Shown here one piece after another: positions 37,721 through 48,388 of a DNA stretch of 64,000 nt (positions within the stretch are counted from its first letter, which is position 1; each line of letters opens with the position of its first letter). The position numbers and the translations under genes are program-made. Source of the DNA: Isoetes taiwanensis (lineage: Eukaryota; Streptophyta; Lycopodiopsida; Isoetales; Isoetaceae); the NCBI GenBank assembly GCA_021234155.1, contig JAJEKV010000020.1, forward strand, positions 4,820,563 to 4,884,562, written 5' to 3'. The notes beneath the pieces were generated by a model. That model was given only the letters and a program-made list of their open reading frames with translations. It made no database searches and was not told the origin of the DNA.

Positions 37721-38507
37721 CTAGGATGCAGTGGGATGCTTCTATCCACCTATGGGTGGTAGTGGGCTAGAAGGCGTTGTATGGCATGCAGAACACAGTC
37801 ACAGAGCAGAGTTATATGACTGGGCTCATCAGTCACACCTGTCCAAGGTCTTGGTGGAGCCTGTCCATTTATATGGGGTCGAGGTCTGGGGCCCTGTGGT
37901 GTCCCTCGCTACCTAGAATGATTTGGAGTGTCCCTCGCTACCTAGAATGATTTGGAGCAGGTGCAGAAAGCCTTCTTAGTCCGAGCACTGCGAGTGAAGT
38001 CCATGGTCCCATATTAGATCTTGCTATAGGAGACAGGTTCCTTACCTCTTAAGAGGGCAGCTCTAGGTCTACCTTTAGAAGGTCACTATGGGCGATGCTC
38101 GCCTTCCTAGCCTGGCTTATGCCGTCGCAATGGAGCCACAATGCCTCAAGGCCTGTTGGAAGGAAAAGCGAGCCCAGTGGCTCGACAGGTAGAATGTGCA
38201 GGAGCATATATGCATGGGGAACCACGGTAGGACAAGCTCTATAGATGTTGTCAAATGGGGGCCGTTGAAGATGAATGCCATATCCTATAGGGATGTCCAG
38301 CATATGACCAAATCTAGATGCGCTATGCTGAGTTGGTCAGGCCTGGCCAACCGCTACATGTGATACTCAACGCGGCTTCAGTCCGGATGCTGGGACCATA
38401 TCTTTAGAAGGTTATGGATCTGTAGGACCAACTCTGTCCTGGGACACACGCATGACTTGAACTTGTTTTGTCTCATATGTATATTAGTACAGTTTGACAT
38501 CATTCTT

Positions 38508-38572
38508 ATTACTGCCATGGTTTTTTCCCTCGAAAACATTTCGGGGCAGGGATTTTTTAACCCAGCAGTAAT
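38508..38572 (+). other. ENE-like U-rich hairpin (copy A)
   Basis: Lower stem ATTACTGC (38508-38515) pairs perfectly with GCAGTAAT (38565-38572), and GG pairs with CC above it. U6 (38521-38526) faces U6 (38553-38558). CCCT (38527-38530) pairs with AGGG (38548-38551), and the cap keeps the AAAA bulge and a TTCG loop. It lies 62 nt before the pentanucleotide tail. Confidence 0.6.
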
Positions 38573-38672
38573 AGGTCTGCTGCACTCTCTCTTTTGGGTC
38601 CTATAGGCCAATTGGTCTTCGTGGATGATAAAAGTCTATTCTATTCTATTCTATTCTATTCTATTCTATTCT

Positions 38673-40388
38673 TCCCATGAGTGGAGCTTAATAACAAGAT
38701 CATATATCAAGCTCCAAGTAATAGTCCCCACATCCACAACATGACTCTAAGCTAGTAAGGCACCAAATTGGGGAGCGGGGGGGGTGGGAGGTCTACTAAC
38801 CTTGTAGCGGCCATAGAGAAGAGCTAAGTGGCTAGGCACTGGTGGGATTGCTGGAGTTGGGAATGGAGGCACTAGCTCTGAGGAGGAGCGGGAACTGAAT
38901 ATAAAGGTGATAAATGAAGGTATATATACAGGATTAAGTTAATAGTGCATATAAACATATAAATGTTGTAAAATGATTTAAATGTTTAGGGTTTAACATT
39001 ACAAGAAATTTATCGCGGCGGCACATTTCTCTTCTTTGACTTATTTGCATTTATGGTGATAAGGCTAAAACCTATGGTACTGTGGTGTTGTGTCTTGGAC
39101 TTAAAGTCCAAGCAAAGGGCTTGGAAGAAACCGATTGCTTTATAGGTAGACCATGGAAATAGATATTTTCTAGGCTTTGCCCTAAAACGCTTTACTGTAA
39201 ATGCATTTGTGCTTGGCCGAAAGCTTGCTCTATTCTCTAGAATGGTTTCCACCACTTTACTATGCTTTGGAGTACATTTGTGTAAACAGGAGCCTAGGCA
39301 AGAGATGCAAGGCACTGAATGCTGGCTGTTTGCTTCCCAAAAAGGTCCGGAAGCCAAGTTTTTGAAGGATGAATGGGTATAATGTTAACGATCAAGGGAT
39401 GCAAGGCACTGAATGCTGGCTATTTGCTTCCCAAAAATGTTGGGAAGCCAAGTTTTTGAAGGATGACTGGGTATAATGTTAATGACCAAGGACCACAAGC
39501 GGGTGTTGCATGCACCAAAATCTGATTTAGAAAGAAAATTTTCTGATAATGCAAGTTTGTGCAAATTGGTTCCCATCTGCACACTTACCTTTGACAGGCA
39601 AATCTGCTCGAAATCCAATCTCCAGCAGCCATCTCTGTGGAAACGTGTTCTACAGCGTCTAACCTTGTGAGACATTCTCCAGCTTAGCCTGATTCAGAAC
39701 TGCATTATAAATGAGATCAACAGCCCAGGTATAAATGGACGCATCTGCCATAGCCAGAACTCTGGATTGCAATAATAGAACCGCGGGATTGCAAGCAAAA
39801 AAGAAAAAGGAAGGTTTATTTGATTCTTCAAAAGCACCACCTGAAGGAGGAGCAACTGATTGATGTGTTAAGCTCAAGAAAGGTCATTTCTGGCAGAGGC
39901 AGTCCATCTGTCTACATGTTCAAAGCTTCTGATGCCAAGAGCAGATCACAAATATATGTTGGAGTTCTGTCAGAGTTCTCTGCAACAGATGAAGCTTGTG
40001 CCACTTTTGTGCTCCAGCGATGGCGGTGCAATGTGCCATAGCCAGCAAGCTGCTCCGGCGGCATTGCAACAACAGGACGCCCGCTTGCTTGTCAGGTCAG
40101 TCTTTTTTTTCTGCTTTTTTCTTATTTTTTTTAAATCCCGATTTTTTTCTCAGAAAGGTACGTGTCAATTGTAGGGGAAATCATCAATCAAGAATATTCT
40201 AAAAGCATATTTGTAGGAGAATTATATATGTTAGATAAAGTGTAATGTTAAAGTTACTAAGTGCAAGTGGATTTATCATATCCCGGTATCCCCTCAACAT
40301 CGGTGGATAATGGGTGTTGGTGATGTGGTAGGTATCCACAGTCATGGACACATAACCTGAGAGAGGACGACGTACAATCCCGATTTAT
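38673..40388. other. Intergenic, no gene recognised
   Basis: A 94-bp unit is tandemly repeated (39304-39397 and 39398-39485). The frames at 39820-40041 (+) are open but unrecognised. Nothing else is identified. Confidence 0.45.
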
Positions 40389-42380
40389 ATGTACAACACA
40401 GAGAGTGTTTTAGATGCTGATATATCTAACATCGAGTTCTTTCTTGACATTATCAATCAATTCTCAGCTGCTTCTGGGGTCCACCTAAACTTGGCTAAAT
40501 GTGTGATCATTGGTGATAATATCCAGCCTAACTTTGCTAATCTCAAGGTTGTCAATACTCATCATGCCTCCACTCTATTAGGTATGCCTTTGTCTCTCAA
40601 TCCTAATCTTAAAGGCCCATGGCAGCCTATAATAGACAGAATAAGGAAAAAGCTAAATAATTTCAGAGGTGGTTTGTCCTTTGCTGGTAGATCTATTATT
40701 GCAAACTCTGTTCTGGCCAGCACTCACATCTATTTTTCCTCTGCTTTAGTGGCCCCTAAGTCAATCTATTCTGAGATTGAAAAGATTATCAGAAAGTTCA
40801 TTTGGAAAGGCTCTCATCTTGTTGGATGGAATTATGTGTCCAGGCCTAAAAAACATGGTGGTCTTGGATGCAAGGATCTTTATCTACAAGCCTGTGCTCT
40901 GGCTGGCAAATACATATGGAAATCCTTCATGAACAATGTTGGTCCAGGGTAAGAGCATGTTAGGGCCTACATGTTTTGGAAACTACCTGGAAAATACTCT
41001 GGGTAGTCAAAGATGATGATATATTTGAGTTCTTAACATCTTCTTGACATCACAAAGTACCTTACAACATGTATGTACTACTACTCTTGAACATAACACA
41101 ATTTCTTTTAGTCAATCTTGTAATCTAGGTACTTTAAAATACAATTATGTACTTGCACAGAAGTACACAGAAAAGTACCTTTTTGGTAATTTTTTATGTA
41201 GGCCCTAAATGCTTTCACCCTCCATCCTCTCATTTTATCAGATACTGGCTCTCTTGCTCTCACCTGGTTGGCCATCCTACAATTGAACACATTTTACCTG
41301 ATTCCTGTTTTAATGTTCTCCAGGCTGGTGCAAATACTTCCCCTCTTATGAGAAACTTCATTATGGCTTGGAATAAAGTGCAATCTGCCTATGTATATGA
41401 TGATCCTCAAGATCTTAACTTGCAAATGACTATTTTCTGGAATCCAATTCTGAAGAATCATCCCAGTAAGAATCTTGCCGTGAGACATCCAAGAATTTAT
41501 AAGAAATGGTCTGATTATGGCCTCCTTTTCCTACGTGACTTATATTTGAATAATAAGCTCATCTCTTGGACCAAACTGAAAAACTTAGTTCAGGGCACTT
41601 CTAGTGATAAAAAGATCTATTTGCACATTAAGTCAATCCTTCCTCAGACTTGGTTAAATAATATTGTCCCCAAGGCAACCAATTGGAGCATTGTAGGTAA
41701 GTGTTCATATAAGGTCAGTCAAATCTATTCTGCTATTAGCAACTTTGACAATCCTTCCAAAGCTGGTCTCAAATGGTCTATCACTATGGAGGAGGCCAAA
41801 TCTCTATTTCATGATGTTTGGAACTCTTATTGCTTCCCCAAGGTCAACTTCTTTATCTGGTAATAAAAGCATTCCTAATTTACAACTTCTCTCCCTCAGG
41901 AATGACAACATCTCTGCCTTGTGCCAGCTTCATTGCAATCTGGAGGAAGATCTTGAACACATCTTTATCTGCCCTAAGCTTAATTCTTTTTGGTCTTGGT
42001 TTGATGATAAGTTGTGTCAGTTTTTTCCTAACAGGATCTCTGGAAATTTGCTGTCTTATGTCCAAAATGGTTGCACTTTTGCTAATACTATCATGTTTAT
42101 TGCTCTTTGGAATATCTGGAAGGCAAGAAATAGAGTAGTTTATGGCAAAAAGAATTTCTCTATTTTTTGGATCAAATTGCATTTTCAACTTGATGTTCAG
42201 TCTACTGCTACAGCACACAAAAGGAAGCAATCTGATAAATATGACAGAAAATGGGATTTGGTTGGTCATTTCAGGGGGTCTTTTGAATTATTTGTAGCTA
42301 ACTTCAATGTTATCAATTCTAATTCTGCTTTTGGTGATGATGTTAGCCTACTTGAAGAAATGCAAGAACAACATGGGTGA
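40389..42380 (+). pseudogene. LINE ORF2 C-terminal part
   Basis: Reading runs 40389-40942, jumps the MITE and continues in frame to 41863. A frameshift at about 41860 leads to the 41745-42380 frame, which holds a CQLHC..EHIFICP zinc-binding block (zf-RVT-type) and a WKARNRVVYG block. It ends at TGA 42378-42380, a position homologous to the ORF2 stop of the first LINE. Confidence 0.85.
40947..41220. mobile_element. 274-bp MITE inside a LINE
   Basis: Terminal inverted repeats of about 26 bp start GGGTAAGAGCATG at the left and end GCTTTCACCC at the right, with the inner TTAGGGCCTACAT/ATGTAGGCCCTAA blocks perfect. TCCA is repeated at 40943-40946 and 41221-41224. Removing the element plus one TCCA restores the LINE reading frame across an alignable stretch. 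The short duplication does not settle the superfamily (TCCA may be a 3-bp CCA or TCC duplication). Confidence 0.85.
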
Positions 42381-42768
42381 ATTGGATGACAATCTACTCA
42401 AAAGGGATGTTGATCTTGACCTAAAACTGTTCTTCAACAAACTCTCTGGAAATGAAGAAAACCTGGACATGAATATTGCAAGAATGTTCTGCAGAGAGGT
42501 GGTGCAAGTCTATACTATGTTTGATTTCCTCTGCATGTACCACAGATACATGACTGAGGAACAATTCTCAAGATTCAGAGAGCAGCACTATACTCACAGA
42601 CTGTTGGCTGATTTGTTTGGTTCCTTGCTTTGTTTGACTGTATCTGACCTCTCTTGCGTGGATAGCATTGCTGAGCAGATTACTGGTAGTTACACCTTTG
42701 GATCTGCTGACTCTTTCTATGCCTTCTTCAACTCTAAGCTTGACTCCCTCTCACTTCAGACCCAGTAG
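42373..42768 (+). CDS. LINE third ORF (ORF3) overlapping the ORF2 stop
   Basis: The ATG at 42373 overlaps the ORF2 stop (ATGGGTGA) and opens an intact 131-codon frame in the +1 frame relative to ORF2. The product is acidic at its start and then helical (DLDLKLFFNKL, FREQHYTHRLLADL, later a Ser/Asp-rich end). No domain is recognised. The first LINE carries an ORF at the same place and relative frame, though the two sequences show no clear identity. Confidence 0.5.
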   Translation: MGELDDNLLKRDVDLDLKLFFNKLSGNEENLDMNIARMFCREVVQVYTMFDFLCMYHRYMTEEQFSRFREQHYTHRLLADLFGSLLCLTVSDLSCVDSIAEQITGSYTFGSADSFYAFFNSKLDSLSLQTQ

Positions 42769-43164
42769 CCCCATCCTTGTATCTGGCTTCCCATCCAACT
42801 CTGCTAAGACAGTAATTGCTCAATGGTATCTCCTAATCTAGCAGAATTTTGGTTAATGTTACTTTCAGGTGTTAACAATAATTACTGGTTGGGGTCGTGA
42901 TTTCTGCACATTTTTGAAGACTATCTCATTTTTGGAAGACTATCTCTACTTATCATCTATCCTTTGACCAATTCAGCTCACCCAAGGATCTGATTTCTGC
43001 TGCATATTTTTCAGACTGCACATCACAACATTTTGATGGGCGTTTATGTTTAAAGATCTTTGTTATGCTTTAATCTGCTGATCAAAGCAGAACTATGTAC
43101 TGTGTTTCTTGATTAATGGAAAAATTTACTCTTACTCTCTCTCAAAAAAAAAAAAAAAAAAAAA

Positions 43165-43404
43165 CGTGAAAAGGCACACCGATAAATGGTTCAAACACTA
43201 AATGGTGTTAGTCTTAGTTAATAGGTTGATAAACTTCCGATAGCAACCACATCAGAAGACCTCGATACACATTTCCACATAAAGAATGAGATGTAAGGTT
43301 GGCGTGATATTTCGTAATAAATAGTAAGTTCAAATTACTGTAATATTGCATCATTTTTATTTCATCCTCCACCTGTTCATGGGGGCGCCGCTTATTTCGT
43401 CCAC
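43165..43404. other. Short intergenic spacer
   Basis: No feature recognised. Confidence 0.5.
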
Positions 43405-43510
43405 AGGGTTTCAATCGTCCATCGCCATCGCCACAGGGTTTGAGAAGTCCATCGCCATCGCCACAGGGTTCAAGCGTCCACAGGGTTCGAGAAGTCCATC
43501 GCCATCGCCG
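43405..43510. repeat. Minisatellite with GTCCATCGCCATCGCC units
   Basis: Imperfect units combining CCACAGGGTT and GTCCATCGCCATCGCC are repeated about three times. A similar ATCGCCATCGCC run lies upstream of the ferredoxin-like gene. Confidence 0.85.
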
Positions 43511-43631
43511 TTTAGGGTCCTACCATCGCCCTTGAAGAGGAAGATTCATGCCCTGTTTTTTGTGAAATGCTTACAAATGCTCCATGAAAGCAAGGTTCAA
43601 CATGATTCGTCTGTGAAATTTACAGTGCAGA

Positions 43632-43726
43632 GGAGGTTAACCTCCTCCTCTCGGAGGTAATGCAAAATAACCCTCTCACCTCGAGGGTTATTTTGCATTA
43701 CCCCCGAGAGGAGGAGGTTGACCTCC
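43632..43726. repeat. 95-bp near-perfect foldback
   Basis: Arms 43632-43675 and 43683-43726 are 44 bases each and match at 42 of 44 positions around a 7-base loop. The arms start GGAGGTTAACC and contain TAATGCAAAATAACC. The right arm abuts the TTAA-bounded element next to it. Confidence 0.95.
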
Positions 43727-43731
43727 CTTAA

Positions 43732-44767
43732 CCCCTTGTCCGAGCAGGTTGAAGCTCCGGAATTGGGTGCTAAAAATCAGATGGGGTTTCAGAAATATAT
43801 AGGATTTGAGAAATAGCAAAATCTGTTCTGGCATAGCGCAGTTTCAAGCTCTATTCCGGTCCTGTTCTATTTCATTCCTGCTTTATTCCATACCTCTGTT
43901 CCGGCATACTCTGTTTTGAACCATGTTTTTCCAGCAACGGGAATGGGCCATTTGCTCTTCGAGGCTTGAGAAAAAATTCGCAAAATACCAGAACCAAAAA
44001 TGCTCCAAGAACTGCAAAATATCAGAGCCATTTGCTGCAAGAACCAGAAATGCTTGGATCTTTGCGCAGATCCAGCACCCTTGATTCTTCCTTTGTAAGG
44101 GAGAAGATCCAGTGATGGCATTTCTGGAATACCAGACAATATATGTGGCGGCTCATTCTATAGTAGAACCCACAGAAGAAAGAATCCAAACGGATCAAAA
44201 AAAGATGAAGAAATCGGATCAAGGGGGCCGATATTTTAAAGAATGGTCGATAAAGATATTAGAGCCCACACGAATCCGTGCCTCCTTCTTCCAGGGATGC
44301 AAATCTGAAAAGAAATCTGCTCCGTTCTCCAGTTATTTGGTGCAGATGCAGCATGATATCTACCATTTATTTTTCTTGCAGAGATCAAATCTGCCTCTTC
44401 TTCTGCAGATCAATGAAGGGCTTCTTTCTGTCTTGAGAAAGCGACGGAGTTGAGAACACCTTAGGGACACCGAATCATCTGGATGCTTACTATCTCCGGC
44501 GCCCACTCTAAGGACAGAGAAACAGAGTTGCGGGAAGAAACAGAGTCATCGATCAAAATGGAATATTTTTTGTTCATTTGGCATATTCGAGTGATTATCA
44601 CAATAACTACTGGAATATTCTGTATGGAGAGAATATTCGAAGAGTTATGGCAATAATCTTTGGAATATTCTCTGACAAAAGCACATTCTGAAAATTATGC
44701 ATAATAACCTAGTTGCAATCTGACGGTCAGCAACGGTTGGATCAGCTTAACCTGCAAGGACAAGGGG
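43732..44767. mobile_element. 1.04 kb element bounded by TTAA with inverted ends
   Basis: CCCCTTGTCC (43732-43741) is the exact complement of the right end GGACAAGGGG (44758-44767). A second inverted block follows (CAGGTTGAAGCT against AGCTTAACCTG). Both sides carry TTAA (43728-43731 and 44768-44771). TTAA duplication is the piggyBac signature, while a Harbinger-type TAA duplication is an alternative. No transposase frame is seen inside. Confidence 0.7.
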
Positions 44768-44771
44768 TTAA

Positions 44772-45141
44772 GGAACAAGAATCAACATCATTCTTCTGCC
44801 TTTTGTTCTACCAATTTTTTTCGGACGATAAGCTACAGAGATTCTTGGTCGCATGAATGCGCTGCAAGGAGCTTGTAAACAATCCATTGGTCAAAGCATT
44901 TGTGTTTTCTTTTCTACCTCTTACCCTGTTTGAAGGCAACAACTTTTATCTCTATTTTGCTTCAATAAAAAGTTCATATAATACTCTAAATCTAAGCTTC
45001 CTCTGCTTCTATTGCTAGGCTTTGTGTTGTCTAGAGCCAACTCTAATGATGGCAATAGATTCGTTGCTTGCCACAGCCGAGAGAGGAACCATATGTGGCA
45101 ACAAGGTATTGAATGTAATTTGACTAACTGTTTATTGCATA
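44772..45141. other. Intergenic, no gene recognised
   Basis: Nothing is identified between the two transposon-like elements. Confidence 0.5.
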
Positions 45142-45300
45142 AGGGAAAGTTCCTTGTCCCGAAATATTCCCTCAGGAATATCCCTCAGCGGTGCCGCCAG
45201 ACTTGGCGGCACTACGGCTTCGCCGCTTGGGCACCGCCTCGTCTGGCGGCACTGCCTCAAGGAATTCCCTCGTGGAATTTCCTCAACGGGAACTTTCCCT
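45142..45300. mobile_element. 159-bp foldback MITE-like element
   Basis: AGGGAAAGTTCC at the left pairs with GGAACTTTCCCT at the right. Inner blocks also pair: GGAATATTCC-type and GGTGCCGCCAGACTTGG against the CCTCGTCTGGCGGCAC side, around a GC-rich centre. It accounts for an ORF that overlaps it. Confidence 0.75.
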
Positions 45301-47101
45301 AGTACTTAGGCTCTAGTTCTCAATTGCTTTAAAAAGAAGGGGTTAAAGAAAAACAAGAAGAGGCGGAGAGAGACTACAAAAGTTCCCGTATGTGAAGTAT
45401 TAAACTTAGTAACTTAGTTTCATGGATTTCACATTTTCTTGCATTTATGATGCTGTTAATTGAATGAACTTCACATGGTTTTCTCAAAAAAGAAAAAAGG
45501 AAAAAAAAAAAGAAAAAAGAAAAATAGAACAATTATCATACATTTGGTAATTTGCACTTCCTCTATGAAAATGATGTGTGGAAAGTTTAGTCCATATGTC
45601 AGCAACTTATAGGAGAAGAAGGGATGGAAATCTTACCGACTTGGTGCCATATCAAGGCAACTTGAAAGTGTAGATAGTCATGGAGTGGGATGAGGTACAA
45701 TACAAATATATGTGATCTAACTACTAATAGATATATTTTTCCAAGGCAAAACACAAGCTAATTGATTTGGTAAAAACCTACCATTATGCTACGAGACGAG
45801 GCTTTAGCCAAAATAAGTTTGCAAGTTTGTACCCCTTAAAGTTCTTTCTGAACATCCTCTTAAAGAAACAATGAGTGCACACCCTTTACCAACTCTTTCT
45901 TATTTTTAGATTTCCTTGGCTATCATTTTCAAATGTAATTAATTAACTCTTAAGCGAAAATCAATGGTTCCATTCAGGTCAATATCAAGTTGGAATCTCC
46001 CAACACAAGTTCTTGTGTGCAAGTGAAGATTGACATTGTTGTCATTGTGGAGTATAAAGGATGACTTGACTGACCAGATAGGAGCACGATTCGCATGTTG
46101 CGTGCTCGATTTAGTTTAGACAATAAGTCCATCGAAGCAATGAAACTGAAATCATGGCTAAGCACAAGAAACAAAGGAAGAATGGACGTGAAATTCTTCA
46201 TTTTAGAAGCAAAATTAGGGGAAGATAGGACGAGATTAAAGGGAGCTAGAGGGAGGCGAATTCTGCAGTTGTTGTTGGAATGCGAGATCGGGCAAAGGCC
46301 ACATGTGATATGTTAGTGGAGGAAGCGTCGGAAGAGACCATTACGTTTCGGGCTTGATGTTAGGGGCGGATCACGTGAATGCTGCGAAGGATGAGGTTGT
46401 AGAGAGCACGGAAAGGAGAATTGAATTGAATTGAATTGTTTAACCTTGGCTAAGAACATCATGGGTAATGACAACATTGTCACCAATTTTAAATACATAT
46501 GTCACCTATTTTGTAAAATACGCGGTCCAAGTATTTGGGTTTGGGTGGAAAGGGGGGCCCGTGATCAGCCGTTCGGGATAAAATGGAGCCGTTTTAGACT
46601 GGGAACAGTTTCATACTCCTTGCCGAAAAAATTAAACAAGTGGTTTTTACACATACGTGTTGGGAGTGCTGCCGGCGCCGCCTCCATAGCCACGCTCTCC
46701 ACGAAAGCGACACCATCCCTCCGTCTTTGACCCAATTCTCCCTCCTTTGACCCCCCAATTCTCCATCTCGCCCTTCTTATAAATCGCCCAACTTCGATTT
46801 CTGCACTTATTTGCAGCAATCTGCATCGGATTTGCTCTGGATCGCCATTTTCTGATCAATCTTAAATCGCCCACTTCGGTTTTTGCAGCAATCGGCATCG
46901 GATTTCTCCCAATCCGCCATTTCGCCCCTGTTTTCCCTCTCGCCCATCAAAGGAGCTTTAATCGAGATTAAATCTCTTCGTCGGAGGTCAGATTTGGCTC
47001 GCCGGAGAATGGCAACATGGTTTTTGTGGTCTTAAAGATCGATTGCAGCTTGCGTTTGGCAGAACCCGTAGCGGTTTGTTGGTTTAGGTTAAAAATTAAG
47101 G
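45301..47101. other. Upstream region of the U-box gene
   Basis: No gene is recognised. (GAATT)4 lies at 46418-46437. From about 46660 the sequence becomes richer in CGCC/AATCGCC phrases typical of a plant 5' leader and probably contains the promoter of the downstream gene. No TATA box is claimed. Confidence 0.4.
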
Positions 47102-48388
47102 ATGAGGCGCGGAGTTTCTATGCCCAAGATGCTAAATGTGCAAATTCCGCCCTACTTCCGGTGCCCAATCTCTCTGGATTTGATGAGGGATCCGGTAATC
47201 TTAAGCACTGGACAGACTTATGATCGAGCAAGCATAGAAAAGTGGGTAGCCGATGGCAATACCACATGCCCTGCTACCATGCAGCAGCTGAAGGATTTTA
47301 CCCTCATTCCAAATCATACACTCCGGCGCCTGATACAGGACTGGTGTGTTGCAAATCGGTCTAAGGGTGTTGAAAGGATTCCAACACCTAAACAGCCTGC
47401 TGATCCCCAAAGGGTTGAAGCCCTTTTATTAGATTCTTCATCCTCTAATCCGAACAGGGCATCTCAGTTCTTCGCCCTCAAAGTGCTAAGGGGATTGGCA
47501 AAAGAAAGTGATAAGAACAGGCTTTTGATTGCAGAAAAGGGTGCTTTTGAGACCCTTGTAACAGCTTTCTTCAACGGTAATTTTCCTACAGAAAGAGAAG
47601 AGAAGACAGGTATTTCAGACCCTGATCCCCCTAAATGTGACCAGGAACTGATAGAAGAAGCTTTAGGAGTGCTTGTTCTTCTTCATATGAATGAATTGAA
47701 CGGAGCTGCCATCTCGAAACCTAATCAGCTGGCTATGGTGTCTTGGCTGCTAAACAAAGGCAGCATGGAAGGCAGAATCAATGCAGCCTCTTTGGTGGAA
47801 AAGCTAAGCAGTTTGAATGAAGAGCTAAAAAACTCATTAGGCACAACAGGAGGAATAATAGAAGGATTAGTGAAGCTTATGAAAGAACCTATGTATCCAA
47901 GGTCCGTGAAGATTGGAGTGAAGGCATTATTTTCACTCTGTTTATCTACTTCAAGTAAGATTGGAGAGAAGGCTGTGGCAGCGGGCGCGCCGGAGGCTTT
48001 GGTTGAGCATTTGCCAGAAGCACAGAAGGGAGATGCTGAAAGAACACTTGCAACGTTAGAACTATTGTGTAAGACTGTTTCTGGTAGAGCTGCTGTGGGC
48101 AGCCATGCCCTTGCAATTCCAGCACTCTCTAAGATGGTGTTAAGGGTATCAGACCAGGCTACAGAATGTGCAGCAGGTACTCTGTATTCTATATGTACTG
48201 CTTCAAATTGTGCTCAAAGGGCTGCTGTTCAGGCTGGTGTCTTTACACAAATGTTGCTTGTAATTCAAAGTGATTGCACTGTCAGAGCTAAGAGAAAGGC
48301 CATGGATTTGCTTAAACTGCTCAAGAGTTGCTGGACTGAAGATCCTTGTGTTTCGGAGTTCGGCCGCACCAATATCGTCGCCTTTTGA
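47102..48388 (+). CDS. U-box/ARM-repeat E3 ubiquitin ligase (PUB25/26-like)
   Basis: An uninterrupted 428-codon frame without intron. Residues about 17-85 form a U-box: IPPYFRCPISLDLMRDPV, then GQTYDRASIEKW, TCPATMQQL, IPNHTLRRLIQDWC. This is the E2-binding fold that uses no zinc. Residues about 108-415 are helical armadillo-type repeats that would bind substrate, with ALKVLRGLAKES and AAGTLYSICTAS typical of the family. The length and the single exon match plant PUBs of the PUB25-PUB29 group, which act in immune and cold-stress signalling in Arabidopsis. Met1 is chosen by the longest frame; Met7 (SMPKMLNVQ) is equally plausible. A conserved basic and acidic C-terminus is present. No frame damage. 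Host function in this species is inference. Confidence 0.95.
   Translation: MRRGVSMPKMLNVQIPPYFRCPISLDLMRDPVILSTGQTYDRASIEKWVADGNTTCPATMQQLKDFTLIPNHTLRRLIQDWCVANRSKGVERIPTPKQPADPQRVEALLLDSSSSNPNRASQFFALKVLRGLAKESDKNRLLIAEKGAFETLVTAFFNGNFPTEREEKTGISDPDPPKCDQELIEEALGVLVLLHMNELNGAAISKPNQLAMVSWLLNKGSMEGRINAASLVEKLSSLNEELKNSLGTTGGIIEGLVKLMKEPMYPRSVKIGVKALFSLCLSTSSKIGEKAVAAGAPEALVEHLPEAQKGDAERTLATLELLCKTVSGRAAVGSHALAIPALSKMVLRVSDQATECAAGTLYSICTASNCAQRAAVQAGVFTQMLLVIQSDCTVRAKRKAMDLLKLLKSCWTEDPCVSEFGRTNIVAF

Larger units (their letters stand above)
36600..38672 (+). mobile_element. U-hairpin LINE family (copy A), longest copy
   Basis: A linker with WFDAECKEHK (about 36813) leads to a reverse transcriptase with FVDFAKAFD (about 37300), a QECPLS block with FGLYIDQL (about 37480-37530) and YADD at 37592-37603 followed by VDLL. 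A YRYLK block (about 37700) and a long 3' part follow. The 3' UTR has the hairpin at 38508-38572 and ends in (TTCTA)7-8 at 38634-38672. Many stops and shifts make it inactive. Its reverse transcriptase differs clearly from the L1-type LINE at 19-24 kb. A 29-bp tandem repeat lies at 37899-37956. Confidence 0.8.
40389..43164 (+). mobile_element. 5'-truncated LINE (L1-type), split by a MITE
   Basis: The element starts just after the reverse transcriptase catalytic motif and contains the thumb (FSAASGVHLN, AGRSIIANS, IRKFIWKG), the zinc-binding C-terminal part, ORF3 and a 3' UTR ending in A21 at 43144-43164. It is a relative of the LINE at 19-24.5 kb by protein but distinct in DNA. A 274-bp MITE sits at 40947-41220. 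No target duplication was found, since the bases after the poly(A) do not recur near 40380. Confidence 0.88.

Noticed and set aside
43165-43180. Target duplication of the truncated LINE
   Set aside because: CGTGAAAAGG after the poly(A) only loosely resembles sequence near 40370 and is not a match.
45012-45302. 96-codon ORF
   Set aside because: Its second half is the foldback at 45142-45300, and the composition follows the palindrome.
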